The position numbers were made by a program, and so were the translations under genes. Below are positions 53,201 through 64,000 of a stretch of 64,000 nt of DNA, piece by piece (positions within the stretch are counted from its first letter, which is position 1; every line of letters begins with the position of its first letter). Source of the stretch: Antedon mediterranea (lineage: Eukaryota; Echinodermata; Crinoidea; Comatulida; Antedonidae); assembly GCF_964355755.1 (NCBI RefSeq), contig NC_092673.1, positions 27,347,001 through 27,411,000 of the forward strand, written 5' to 3'. The notes under the pieces were generated by a model. It was given only the letters and a program-made list of their open reading frames with translations. It had not been told where the DNA came from and searched no databases.

Positions 53201-54300
53201 TAATCCGACGGTTCTTGTTCTACAAAAGAACTGGTATCTAAAGGTAGTTAACCTAAAATAAACATTTTTTTTTGGTTCTTATATTTTATTTTAGTGATAA
53301 ATGAAGCGTGTGGGCTAAAATGTTATTTATTACGCCAGTGCATGACATCTATGTATTCGAATCAATCTCGCTTCCAATTTAAAATCTAATCAACAGACGA
53401 AAGTAGTGTATCCAATTTCGCACAAAATATTTTAAGGTATAGAATAGTATGTTAAAGGAGAGAGCCAGCAGTGTTGAAATAAAGGGGATCATCTTTTATC
53501 GAACACGAGCCTTTAGACCACCGGTCGACACATTCCTACACCGACTCAGTTTTGACGGATAGTGTCCAATGATGAATTGGTTCCAGTTATATTGCCTAAT
53601 TAGTGTGGATACTGAAACATGGCCAAGACAAGAAACAAAATTAATATTCTGAATGATAGCTATTTTGGTAGGTTGACTTAACAAGGGTCATCGGCCACTG
53701 CAAGAGTAAATAACATTGAACTAACATTGGTGACAATGTTTTGTCACATCAGTATAGAACTATGTCACATGTAGAAAGTTGATGAGGATTTACTTCATCT
53801 ATTTATTTATCTATCCAAAGTGGTGCTACTATATGCGATATTATAAATTGTACAGTTTGTATGGTTCAAACAATATCTATTTCATTACTTTTTCATATTT
53901 TCTCCGTGCTTCGAGCCTTTTTTAAACAATAAATTAAAATAAAAGTAAAATAAATAAATAAGTAAACTAAATTAAAATATAAGTAAAACATAAGTGTTTC
54001 CAAAGAACCTTTCATAAAACACATTTCTTGAAAGGTTTGATTATAATTTTTTGTTTACATTAGGCCTACACTAATTTTTTTTAAAGAAAGAGCATATCAA
54101 AAATCTATAAACATTACCCAACACGCGATCATTATTATTCAGATAGCATCGCATTACATTGTTATAAACTTAAAGATAAACAGGACGGTCCATTCCTCAT
54201 GACGTAGGTGATTCGATACTTCTCCAAATTCTTTACTAGCTTTTTTTACTCTCAAAACTTTAATTATATTTAATCTGACGTGTAAATTGAGTTGTTTGAT
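50251..54300. other. Intergenic DNA, no supported gene
   Basis: AT-rich, with TAGGCCTA words near 50347, 50633, 50706, 51948, 52120, 52555 and 54062. Short frames such as 52720-52905 and 53076-53261 look random. A small tandem (AAGTAAGCTTACACATC x 2) lies near 51293. Confidence 0.45.
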
Positions 54301-54414
54301 TTTAAAATGTCACGTGATGGTATCGTGTCTCGTCAAAATGACGTTTGCCGGACTGCGAGCATGCGACTCACTCAAGACCTGAGTTGGCCGATTGCTCTAG
54401 CACGCGACAGTTTG

Positions 54415-54549
54415 ATGAAATTAGTACTAATGGTGCTTTTATTCAAAACAATCGGCTGCCTAGTTAGTGAAACTAACTCTACTTTAATTGATGTGTGTTG
54501 GAATGACAGAAGGTATACCCTACAAACCTTATGGAGAATTAATTGGTGA
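54415..54549 (+). CDS. Possible small secreted-peptide exon, unknown
   Basis: From the ATG at 54415 the frame reads MKLVLMVLLFKTIGCLVSET and continues NSTLIDVCWNDRR, the look of a signal peptide followed by a short mature sequence. A GTATAC donor follows at 54513; otherwise the frame ends at 54549. The 5' side is somewhat GC-richer. No family is recognised and the ATG is also in frame with an upstream one at 54298. It could be chance. Confidence 0.18.
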   Translation: MKLVLMVLLFKTIGCLVSETNSTLIDVCWNDRRYTLQTLWRINW

Positions 54550-54794
54550 AATTTGGAAGACAAGGGAATTTTTCATCGATGATACACTGGGCCACCACCA
54601 CAGAGATTCTGATAGTGAGATATTGAAAACAGTATCTGACAACTTGTTATTGTTTATACGCGTGTCTTACGTCCGACTATTTTTCAATATTACCTGTTGT
54701 GACTTTACTATCTTTCTAAACAATCTGTTCTGAATGGGTGGTTTTCACTTGTGCTCGGTATACAGATCGGTCAATTTCAAAAGCAAACTGCAGA

Positions 54795-54893
54795 GAACCC
54801 CTATTATTAAAGCGACACATTCGGGACCCAACAAATGTCCCTCCTTAATCTCCTGAAGAGGGGTGTCTCAAATCAGGGGTTTTACTGTACACA
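54795..54893. repeat. Dispersed repeat family C copy
   Basis: AGAACCCCTATTATTAAAGC, GACACATTCGGGACCCAACA and GAGGGGTGTCTCAAATCAGG, ending GGTTTTACTG. This copy keeps both inverted halves in a short form. Confidence 0.65.
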
Positions 54894-56320
54894 ACATATT
54901 TAAAAACATACGCAGTACTAAAATCCTGACGTCATCAAGACATCTTTTGAAATAAAACAAAAGGTAGATTGTTGTCTACTGTACAAAATCATCAATATCT
55001 AATTTCATACCAGATAACAGTATAATTGGCCTTCATTCCTTACATTAAATCGTTCTCTTCCACTTTTCATCTTCCATTCGATTACTCACCACCCAGCAGA
55101 AGTTAATGCGGTTTTTTCGATACATTATATAAAATAATTTGATGTTTGTTTTCGTAAGATTGAGCGGTAGAAATGTATTGTACGGTATGCAAGATCTGGA
55201 AGTTGATAGTGTCAAAGATTCGTTTTCCGATGGGAAAACACCAATGGATTTCTTTTTCTGTTTTGTCACATTCCCATTCTCAAGGTTTGATCGTTCACTG
55301 GAAATACTTTTTAGCACGTTTCTCTCAAAACGGTATGTAGCTTGTGTTTACTTTACCAAACGATGCTCCTAGGCCCAGATGACTACCCACGTGGTGTTGG
55401 CCAGAATAGACGGGACGCTCCTGGAGGGACTGCCTGAAGGAGTAACTTCTATTCGTTGGCCTACCATGCTTTCAAGTATTGGTTTCGTGGGAACGCTGTA
55501 AAGGTGGTGTAGATTTGTTATTTTCAACCCTTTAAACTGTAAATATTGCAAGAGGCCTGAGGAGAAATGAAACAGTATCACTGACCGGGACTAAAATAAA
55601 CCGGAGAATGCACCAAGTTAACACTCTTTGATAAAACCGCGTGAGGTATTAAATAAAAATGATAATACTATATTTATCTCATCAACAGAAATATCTTTTA
55701 GGCCTTCAAATATTTAAGCATTTCTGTTCAGTGTAAATTATAAGGGAACAATATTTATAGTAAAGTTAGGCCTGTAGATTTCTGCTAGGTCATGCTGGAA
55801 TAGCCCTGCAGATTTTACAAGGACTAAGATCATTTCTCTCCACAGGAGTGGTAAATGATATCATGTCAATCCAGGCTTCCGAATGCTCTCGTTAACCGGT
55901 ATTTTTATGTGGTAAACAACGTTTGAAAAACATTGGTATTATTATGATTACAAATATCTGAAAACATGTTTGTGAACTAGGTTCTTTCTCTTGATAAAAT
56001 ATTACGATTAATAATTATTATTAGTAAGGAAAAACTATTTTCCTAAAAACACAAATATCTTTGATGCCTAACTAACAAGGCTGCAGTCGCGTGCTCAAGT
56101 TAGTGTTTACCGACCGACAGACCAACATAGTGAGCTGTAAAAATATGGAGCTATATATCTGACAGCATTGTTATTATTAAAACCTACAATTAGCCTACAA
56201 TACTAAACCACTTTGATGCAATTATTTATAAAGCATCGTGTAACCCGAAATCTAAAGTCCACAAGTTTCAGCAACAATCCTAAATCCACTCATCGACATT
56301 TTAGGAACACAGATGAATCT
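54894..56320. other. Intergenic DNA; a GC-richer patch near 55375-55500
   Basis: The patch reads ATGACTACCCACGTGGTGTT onward as a 40-codon plus-strand frame ending at a TAA near 55500, and is also open on the minus strand (55369-55581). No protein family is recognised. The rest is AT-rich. Confidence 0.35.
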
Positions 56321-56472
56321 AAAGCTCTGTCTACACTATCAAACTAGTTTGACAAAAAAGTGTGATGTACCCAAATATGGTAGTGATATGCCCAAATATG
56401 GTAGTGATATAACATCATCATGTCCATATATTGGCACATCACATTTAGTTTGATATTGTAGACAGAGCTTTA
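56321..56472. repeat. MITE family A copy, near-consensus
   Basis: TAAAGCTCTGTCTACACTAT and ATTGTAGACAGAGCTTTA, with a duplicated CCAAATATGGTAGTGATAT block in the left half. The outermost bases suggest a TA target site. Confidence 0.93.
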
Positions 56473-56950
56473 AAATTGACAGGATGTGTGTAGGCGTCTA
56501 ACAATTGATTGTTTTAAAATGGAGATATTACTATATTTGGTGTTACTCTCAAACTAGTGTCCAGTCCACCACCAAAACAAGAACAAACAAAGAGGGTTAG
56601 AAACCAGTGGATATAAATAGAACCTCGAGATGAGTATCGACAAGATACGATAATTGAGTAGGTGTCTGACAATTTATTATTTTTAATACTATTATTTCTA
56701 TATTTAGTAAGTTGCCAGTCCACCAAACAGAAAACACTAAAACAAAGAGTTTCTCGCAGGAAGTGGACCTGGTGATACCTTGATGAACTTAGAGAAAGTG
56801 AGCCTGATATGGCGATTTAGTGCGATATTATTAATACCAATTATGGCGAATGAAACTTGGGGTTCATAATGACCAACTTAATGAGGATGGGAAAATGAAG
56901 CGGTTGAAAGATCATAAACAGTACTTGACCACCACCAGTCGTGCCAATAG

Positions 56951-57505
56951 TTTAAAGATGTATTGTCCCTTGAAACACAAAAAAATGAAAGTCAAGATAT
57001 TGTAAATTTGAATTGGCCATATCAAAGTAATATTAAAGTTATTCACGTTAAGTCGAAAATTCGAGCCAAAAACATCAAGTTTACGTAATTAACAGGTAAA
57101 TTAGTTTGATTACATTTCGTCTGGAAAATCGTCACAGCAAAAGTAAACAAAGATTTCAAACCACGAGTGTGCATTATGCATGATACTAATTAGGATTGTT
57201 TACAACTCGTCACGGTTGAGAAGGTGTTTTTACACAGATCGCGAGGAAAGTTTTATGATTATGCATACAGAGTAGCCAAACAAGCGCGTTGCATTATGAG
57301 ATATATTTTGATCGAAAACTTTGACTGGAAGTCAAAGTTATTTTTTTAACAAAAAAACGTCTGTATTTCAGTTAAAAATTTTTTTTTCAACTAATTTTTG
57401 GTGAAAGTTAATATTTATTATAATACTTCAAAATTACCCACTTTTTTTTTAAATATTTTTGTAAAATTTTTTTTTTAATTAGTCAAAGGGACAATACATC
57501 TTTAA
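56951..57505. repeat. Long MITE family B copy (about 555 bp)
   Basis: Ends TTTAAAGATGTATTGTCCCT and AAGGGACAATACATCTTTAA are a good terminal inverted repeat. The interior differs from the short copies and has no ORF. Confidence 0.8.
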
Positions 57506-57608
57506 TGTTTTAACCTAATCATGATTGAGATATTCCAGTGCCTACTCACAGGGAATGTTGAAAAGCAGATGGGGATTTTCTAGCTCGATATTTATCTACA
57601 GGAGAACC

Positions 57609-57771
57609 TATCTGTCTATACACTATCAAACTGTATGTGATAAAAAAGTGTGATGTGCCCATATATGGACATGATGATGTCATACCATTACCATATTTGG
57701 GTATAACACTACCATATTTGGGCACTTAACACTTTTGTTGTCAAACTAGTTTGATAGTGTTTACAGAGCTA
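57609..57771. repeat. MITE family A copy
   Basis: ATCTGTCTATACACTATCAA at the left, TTTGATAGTGTTTACAGAGC at the right, core ATATATGGACATGATGATGT plus a repeated ACCATATTTGGG block. Confidence 0.9.
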
Positions 57772-59427
57772 ATGGAGAACCTTAGTTTATACTAAAGTGG
57801 TGTATGAAACCACCATGAAACGAATGTGTATGACCGAAAAACGAAACGAAGCCCGGGGTTTTCTTCGTATGAACAGAGCTTAAGTTCTAGTAACATTTAA
57901 ACTTGAAGAAAAAGAGGAGTTGAATGAAACATCTTTACATTAATTTTAAACTGAATTTGATTTCATATTTTTTTAATCAAACGATGTAAACATATATTAT
58001 ACCTTTGAACAAAGTGGTACCAGTAAATGCAGAAGATTCTGGTGCGATTTCTGCGGGGCTGTTTCATGTAAAAAAAAAAAATATATATTTAAGGGTCTCC
58101 GAAACGACTAATACACTTTATCTCCATTATACACAAAGCATTAGGTTAGAATAATGAACACAAACGTGACAAGTTTCAATCAGAATCTGAATGTTTGTCG
58201 TAAAGTAGAAGTTAAATTTTCAAGTAGTAAATAAAGATAACTGTATCAAAAGAAAACTAGAAGGAGGTCTAGGAATCCTTAGTGGTGTCATCAATTCTTT
58301 TTGATAAAGTCAATCGCTAGACAATTAATCACGTGACCCTTAATTGGTTTGATTAATGAGGTGCTTAATTAGCCACTTCTACTGAGTGCTCACTCGACAC
58401 AATAGCTTGTCGCGTGGAACTATGATATTCTCGTCATCATTATCTATTATAATTTAGTCGCGTGCCAGAATGCTGGTAAGTATTTTTCGCGGTAATTCAC
58501 ACTTTTTAATCGTCTGCTCAAAAACACTTTTGTGCAATTACAAAAGACTATATAGGCCTACAGTTAATATTAATATTGTTATAGATGGGGAGGATTATGG
58601 TTGTCATGTTCATGATTGTCATGATATTAATGATGTCAGAAAATATGATTTTGATGATGTAAAAAAGATGATGATGATGTTGACAGTGATGATGTAAATA
58701 TTAAAAGTTGATGATGATGATGTAAATAAAGATGATGATGATGTTGACATTGATGATGTAAATAAAGATAATGTTGATATAATATGATGTCGATAAATAT
58801 GACTAATGTTGATAGTGATGACGTATATAAATGAGACGAATTGTAATATGATACACCGAAGATGGGGTGTGGGGTGGCACCAACGCAACAGCGAATGAGG
58901 AGATGACTACAGTTATTGATTAAGAAGTACTATCAGTCTACAACCTAAAATTAAATTCAACAAAAAAATGAGCGAGAACAGACCAAGCTATTATAACATT
59001 TTTTTTAATAGGCTTGTTTCCTATTGTTAAGTTTCATGTAATCGTTATCTAATATAGCACAATGTGGCTTCTATAGAGAATCTAGGTTGCTTATACATGT
59101 CATACGTGAAAACTTATGTCATCACGTATCCATGGTGACGTTAAACAAAACATAATCAAGTTGATGTTAATTGTAAAATGAAACGACAGACTAGCGGTAA
59201 TGTTTGTAAATTACGCGTGCCAAGTATAATGTTTACGAATACCTATGGTATATCGTACAAATGTCCTTATAAGGGAGTACCACAATTGGTACAAATTAAA
59301 TAGGGCCTATTAGAATAAACAATCAAGAAAGTCAGTTGTGAGCATATCAATCGAAAATCGAGTAATTGACTGCAGATAACTTTCTACTACACTAACTTAT
59401 TACAACCGGTGTGAAGGCGAGTCTCTA
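57772..59427. other. Intergenic DNA with a GAT-rich tract
   Basis: No supported gene. It contains the GAT/GATGTAAATAAA low-complexity tract below. Confidence 0.45.
58585..58830. repeat. GAT-rich imperfect tandem repeat
   Basis: Runs of GATGATGATGT alternate with AAATAAAGATGATG and GTTGACATTGATGATG. The ORFs across it on both strands are low-complexity artefacts. Confidence 0.85.
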
Positions 59428-59752
59428 AAGCTTGGTTCCCACTGGGACGCAACAACGCAAGCGCAACGCAAGTAATTTGACCAATCACAGGTGATGAATT
59501 ATTCCAACTGCGCTTGTTGTTGGTCAATTCGCTTGCGTCCTTGCGTTGCGCCCTAAAGCTTGGTTCCCACTAGAACGTAACGCAAGGACGTAAACGCAAC
59601 GCAGGCGTTTTAACCAATGACAAGCGAAGTTATAGACAGTTAGCAATCACAAGCGAATAAGCCATCGCTTGTGATTGGTCGATTCACTTGCGTTGCTTTA
59701 CGTCCTTGCGTTGCGTCGCTTGGGAACCAAGCTTTAGTGGGAACCAAGCATT
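59428..59752. repeat. Family F repeat, double copy
   Basis: AAGCTTGGTTCCCACTGGGA at the start, CCTAAAGCTTGGTTCCCACT near 59560 and GGGAACCAAGCTTTAGTGGG at the end. Between them ACGCAACGCAAG and CTTGCGTTGCG blocks alternate in both orientations, with GACCAATCAC and GTGATTGGTC. It looks like two elements inserted side by side or one in the other. Confidence 0.85.
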
Positions 59753-59880
59753 ATTCTTTCTAAACGTGTGGAATCCGTACGTCGCTGGCGGTCATTGTAC
59801 CGGCTTTAGTATTAGTACCTCGCTATAGTATTTTCAACCCGGTACTATTTAGGCTATATCACTTCAATCGGGAATTGTTA

Positions 59881-59951
59881 GTCAGACCATGTAGGTATAA
59901 AAATAGATCTATTTTTAAAATAGATCTATTTTTATACCTCCATGGTCTGAC
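59881..59951. repeat. 71-bp near-perfect palindrome
   Basis: Arms of 35 bases (GTCAGACCATGTAGGTATAA..., AGATCT in each) with a single-base centre and one mismatch (GTAGG against GGAGG). It could form a long hairpin or cruciform. Confidence 0.92.
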
Positions 59952-60050
59952 AGAAGTAAAGATGGGTTTACACTGAGCCCTCAGTGAGAACGTGTCTGAC
60001 ACAAGTAAAGGTACGTTCACATTGAGCCCTCAGTGTGAACGTAGCTTTAA
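59952..60050. repeat. Short tandem duplication after the palindrome
   Basis: AAGTAAAGATGGGTTTACAC, then TGAGCCCTCAGTGAGAACGT, is repeated as AAGTAAAGGTACGTTCACAT and TGAGCCCTCAGTGTGAACGT. The second copy is itself an inverted repeat (ACGTTCACA and TGTGAACGT). Confidence 0.75.
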
Positions 60051-60889
60051 GGTGGGTTAAACAGATCTGGGAATCAACTGTGTTTTCATATGGGAGTTTA
60101 ATAACCGCTGTAGATATAGGTTATCACTTCAATTAACCATCTTTATTGTGTAAACAACTGTTATAAGTAAACCGATAGGTTTAATGTTACAAATTTAAAT
60201 TAATTAATTAAAATATTATTTGAAATCTTCTGTAACTGAAGACCAAGGTGTTCACTGATAATTAACACGTTGTTTGTTATACCATACTCTTACAAAAATA
60301 TTTGTTAGACAAAATCTTCACCTTCGAAAATGGCATTTTTATAGTAAATTTACTAAATAGAAAAGTTTCTGATACTCGATACGCAACCCCGCGTCTGTAG
60401 CGGAAATGTTTTCTTATTTAAATCGGAAAAAATGTGTTGTTTTAAAAAAAAATAGGAAATGTTTTTTATTACTCCAGTTGGTTGTTATATTTTCTTGGTT
60501 ACTTGACACTGTTGTTCGTAAACGTTTTATAGAATGGAGTTCTTGTTTTAATTGTGCGTCTGTGTTGATATGTTTTAACCTACACTATTGTGTTTTTCTG
60601 CTTATACTATTTAGCACAACGGTCGCTTGTCCTGTCGATTGTACTAGGCCTTTTGGAGTTTAGTGAAGCTGAAATCATTGTACGACTAGAAAACCGTTTG
60701 CTGGCTTCGAATGTGAACGAACGAACGAACGAACAAGTGAAACAAACTCTCTACTCGGGTTTTGTTTAGTTTGATTACAACCGAAGTGATTTTATAATAA
60801 AATTGCTCAGCTTCATTTAAATAGAAATACAAAGCGAAGATCTTAATTCTTGAAACTCCAGATTTGTATGTATAGCGACCTACTATCCG
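60051..60889. other. Intergenic DNA upstream of the right-hand exon
   Basis: AT-rich. The ORF at 60406-60663 (+) is hydrophobic but has no homologue that I recognise. A GAAC microsatellite lies at 60717-60735. Confidence 0.4.
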
Positions 60890-61169
60890 CCAATCAGGAG
60901 TCGCGGTGGGTGGAGCGTCGCTTATGAGACTGTCAATCAAACGGTTGGTAGTAAGTTTCGGATTCACGCAATGAGTAACTCTTACAAACTGTGAACAACA
61001 AGAGTTAAGTCTCAGTCAGCTCAAGCCCTTCCAACTAAATTCATACGAACGGGACTGACTCGGGTGTCAACACGTACTTCTGGATTATATTGAGGCTAGC
61101 CTGAAAAGTTTCAGCAAAATCAACTTTGCATCAGTTGTTTGAAGAGCTCTTGATAAACAGAAGCTTGTG
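60890..61169 (+). promoter_or_regulatory. Likely promoter and 5' UTR of the right-hand gene
   Basis: Contains CCGCCAATCAGG (CCAAT box near 60892), GGTGGGTGGAGCG and a second CAAT (near 60935). GC-richer, less repetitive sequence leads to the ATG at 61170. An in-frame TGA at 61140 shows that no upstream in-frame start is available in this exon. Confidence 0.4.
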
Positions 61170-61265
61170 ATGGGAATGGATGGTGGTGTACCGACTCCTC
61201 GAATGAGTAGTTGTATGCGTAGCCCATCGACTCCTCCAAAGTTGTCTGCAACTAACGGTGTTATG
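61170..61265 (+). CDS. First coding exon (partial gene), unknown protein
   Basis: 32 codons (MGMDGGVPTPRMSSCMRSPS, then TPPKLSATNGVM), then a GTATGT donor at 61266 in phase 0. An in-frame stop (61140) upstream supports this start. The Ser/Pro/Thr-rich sequence is what one sees at the disordered N-termini of nuclear regulators (the TPP...NG layout is loosely like the MTG/ETO co-repressors), but that is too weak for a name. The remaining exons must lie beyond 64000, since nothing matching was found in the last 2.7 kb. Confidence 0.5.
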
Positions 61266-64000
61266 GTATGTAATCAACTTCTTCATTAATAATTTATGTT
61301 CTACGTGATTTTAAATGTATATGTCACAATACAATTTATATATTTATAATAGTATTTGAAACCGTGTTTTGTATAATGTTGGAAAAGAGGTCCATCCTTT
61401 ATTACTAAATTCTGTTATATAATATAAGTATATTCTAAGTCACCTACAATAGGTTTATAACAATACAATAATATATAATATTGTAACACATTATCCTATG
61501 TAATTTAAATAATATTTTTGTTGAAACATTTACTACTTTTTCATAATAAGTCAACGTGTTGATAATGTTACAGTCACAATTTACAATTTAATTCAACAAG
61601 TTTATTAATTATGGAAAACTATTAACTTATGTAATTTTTTATTTTTTAACTGATTCCAGTTTTCCTTTTAAATGAAAATAATACACTACTACTGTACTAC
61701 CACGCTGTATTTGTTTGTATACTCAATTCGAGAGAGGCATAACTCTTTTGTGACACACTTCAAATTTTATCCTAACCACAAGAAACCTGTTAAAACATTG
61801 GGTAACCCACAAAGATGAGATTAATTACAATAGAGACCTCGAAAAAACCATGGACGTAAAATAATAAATATTATTATTTGTACACCTTCACAAAGAGGAA
61901 GAAAAAGTTAGTTTTGAGGAATACAATTTGTCGAATATGCAAATAAAATGAATTATAAATGTTGGTATTGAATACAGTTCAATACAATCAAATTGCAATC
62001 ATATCAATAGTTCTAAACCTAAAATGCTTGCCTTTAATTTATATCAAAAAAATAACCTAGATTTTAATCCGTCACATAATAATTTTTAAATTTTCCAAAA
62101 AACTAATTTAAAAAAAAACAATTGGTACTGTACGTCATGGGAAACTAATAATCTAAAATTACTACTGAAAACAAAAACAAAGAAATGAGAAATAGTGTAA
62201 AAAACTAATTTTTGAATTTCTTCTCGTTCGTTCCACGAGAAAGTGTCTCGTCAATGGGTGTGGAAGGCTTCTATCATTACATCTCGTTTTGTGTATTATG
62301 GTAAAAACGTAAACATATATATGAAGAGAGTGGTTAGGCCTAATGATTTAATTTCTCGGTGTTGTGCACAATGTGATGTTCATTTCAACTAATCATAGGC
62401 CTATACATTCATCTTCCTAAACACGCTGGTCAGACAATAGGTTCAGACGTGCATATTCTCGGATAAAACGAATACTTAATTATTTAAAACGTTAATAAGT
62501 GGAATTCGTAAAACATGAAGGTTAATTTTACATCACAACTGTGTTATTAAAGAGCAATACCATTTAAAAATTAACGATATAGTAAAGTACCTATAAAAAT
62601 GGACCTTGCGTACATTTATTGCATTTTTACTCCGTTTAGTATAAGTGTTTTGGATGTGGATAGATTGTTCTATAGCGTTGGTCATTTTAGAATTTAATTA
62701 ATTAATTTAAAGATAACTTAACGGTAATCATAGTGGAAGATATATAAGGAACACAACTATGCAAACAAGTCATTCTTAGATTGGGGATGTAGATGACAGA
62801 AGCGGAATTAATACAGTACAGTAGTAGGCCTACAGTAATAGTATTGATTGTTTGTTGTAAGTATACGGTTCTATTCTCGATCTTTCGGTTCGACTCAAAC
62901 CACTCCAGTACTAGTAGGCTAGATGATGAACTTTCGGAGAATATATAGTCTGGAATGTGTCTACCACTCAGCTCTTTTAAGGGTTTCTAGTTTTATAGGC
63001 TGTTTATGTGATTTTTATTGAGTATGTATCAGGGTTATCCTGAATGGTGATGCGTTGACTGAAGATCTTTCGTTTTATATAATACTGTAGCCAATGTTTA
63101 TTTACAAAACGAATGACTGCAATAGACGTGACGAGCTTCAAACGTGGACTACACTTTTTTATGTTTAGTTAAGGAGTTCGGCACTCCAGAAGGTTTAACA
63201 CCGGTAGCCCAAGTGGTTTAGAAAGGAAATTACAAAATTACATTACTGATCGTGTTTTAATATCATAACATTTCTCAAGGGAACTTGAATTGTATTATTT
63301 TAATTTACGAGTAGGCTTACTTAAGTTATGTCTATCGTGTAGTGGAGTGTTCAAGCGTTCATAAACTCTGGCAAAATTGGTAATTTTATTAACATTAATT
63401 TCATAAAGGCGTATTCTTCAAGTGAGATTACGAACACAGACGGTTAACGCACACATACCGGTAACAAACAGTATGTATGATTATAGTCTTTGTACGCGCG
63501 CGTAGATATTTTGATGACTGCAAATACAGTACCACCCATTTAAAACCTGAAAGATATTTAAAACGTCAGTAACCTTTCTCTATTCCCCAGCAATATCAAA
63601 ACATTTGTAATTTTTCTTTGATGAGAAGAGTAAAGAAACGTTACCGCGATACTTGCCAAGATTATTTTTAATCAAAAGCAGATAAAGTCACATATCAAAC
63701 GGAAATCCTAATCCCCCGTACTCGGTTTCTCTAGGCCCTATCTAAACATGTTGAATTATATGGGGACGGGCAGTCTGATTGCTTTCCCTTCGGCTAAAAC
63801 GTGTAGATCTCCCTTGCCGATGACGCCTCTTCACACTTTTGAAAGAGTATTTTGATGCCTAAGCCGAGAGAAACAGACAGTTAGGGCTAAATATAAATCG
63901 CGGTATCTTTTGTATCCTTGTTACTTTCAATTTAATTTTTTAACCGGTTATTTCGTCATTATAATTTACTGAAAACGAAACTTGTCAGAGACGAGACGTA
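61266..64000 (+). other. Probable first intron of the right-hand gene
   Basis: AT-rich without named repeats of the other families. It carries a few AGGCCTA words (62336, 62396, 62825). A short alternating GC block (GTACGCGCGCGTA) lies near 63492. No second exon is visible before the window ends. Confidence 0.4.

Noticed and set aside
55369-55581. Minus-strand 70-codon ORF in a GC-richer patch
   Set aside because: Also open on the plus strand, no homologue recognised, no splice context.
58619-58888. ORF rich in Ser/Ile (minus) and its plus-strand partner
   Set aside because: A low-complexity GAT repeat gives open frames on both strands.

Overview
This window is animal nuclear DNA: AT-rich, with intron-broken genes (GT-AG introns, clear polypyrimidine tracts) and dense dispersed repeats. 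Protein similarity, very frequent TAGGCCTA-like words and tRNA-derived SINEs suggest an invertebrate deuterostome, most likely an echinoderm (a crinoid or sea cucumber would fit). That placement is inference. No bacterial or viral gene was seen.

The left 38 kb holds five conserved genes, and I could join complete coding regions with consistent splice phase for all of them. GCLM (+, 57-2411, 5 exons, 272 aa) is the glutamate-cysteine ligase modifier subunit. RABL6 (-, 5437-15049, 13 coding exons, 756 aa) is a Rab-like GTPase with a long disordered tail. SPACA9 (+, 18143-19602, 4 coding exons, 290 aa) is a ciliary/sperm microtubule-lumen protein. PRPF4 (-, 21999-32247, 13 coding exons, 501 aa) is a U4/U6 snRNP WD40 protein. 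NDOR1 (+, 33198-38362, 14 exons, 595 aa) is the diflavin reductase of cytosolic Fe-S assembly. RABL6/SPACA9 and PRPF4/NDOR1 are head-to-head pairs with short shared 5' regions. Four of the five have human orthologues on chromosome arm 9q, so the block looks like a remnant of old linkage. The genes do not form one pathway.

The right 26 kb (38.4-64 kb) is mostly non-coding. It holds repeats, a few doubtful ORFs and one good candidate first coding exon (61170-61265) of an unidentified gene that runs off the right edge.

Repeats are the striking part. One MITE family (family A, ends like AAGCTCTGTCTACACTATC) has about 20 copies, some carrying nested insertions or internal tandem expansions. Other families are B (ends like TTAAAGATGTATTGTCC), C (AGAACCCC...GGGACAC), D (about 200 bp, two copies) and F (TTGGTTCCCACT ends with ACGCAACGCAAG motifs). 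There are also tRNA-derived SINEs, decayed LINE 3' ends and at least eight minisatellites. PRPF4 introns 1 and 3 are each almost filled by a different terminal-inverted-repeat element. The one in intron 1 is built from TTGCGCAATTT palindromes and ends next to the splice donor.
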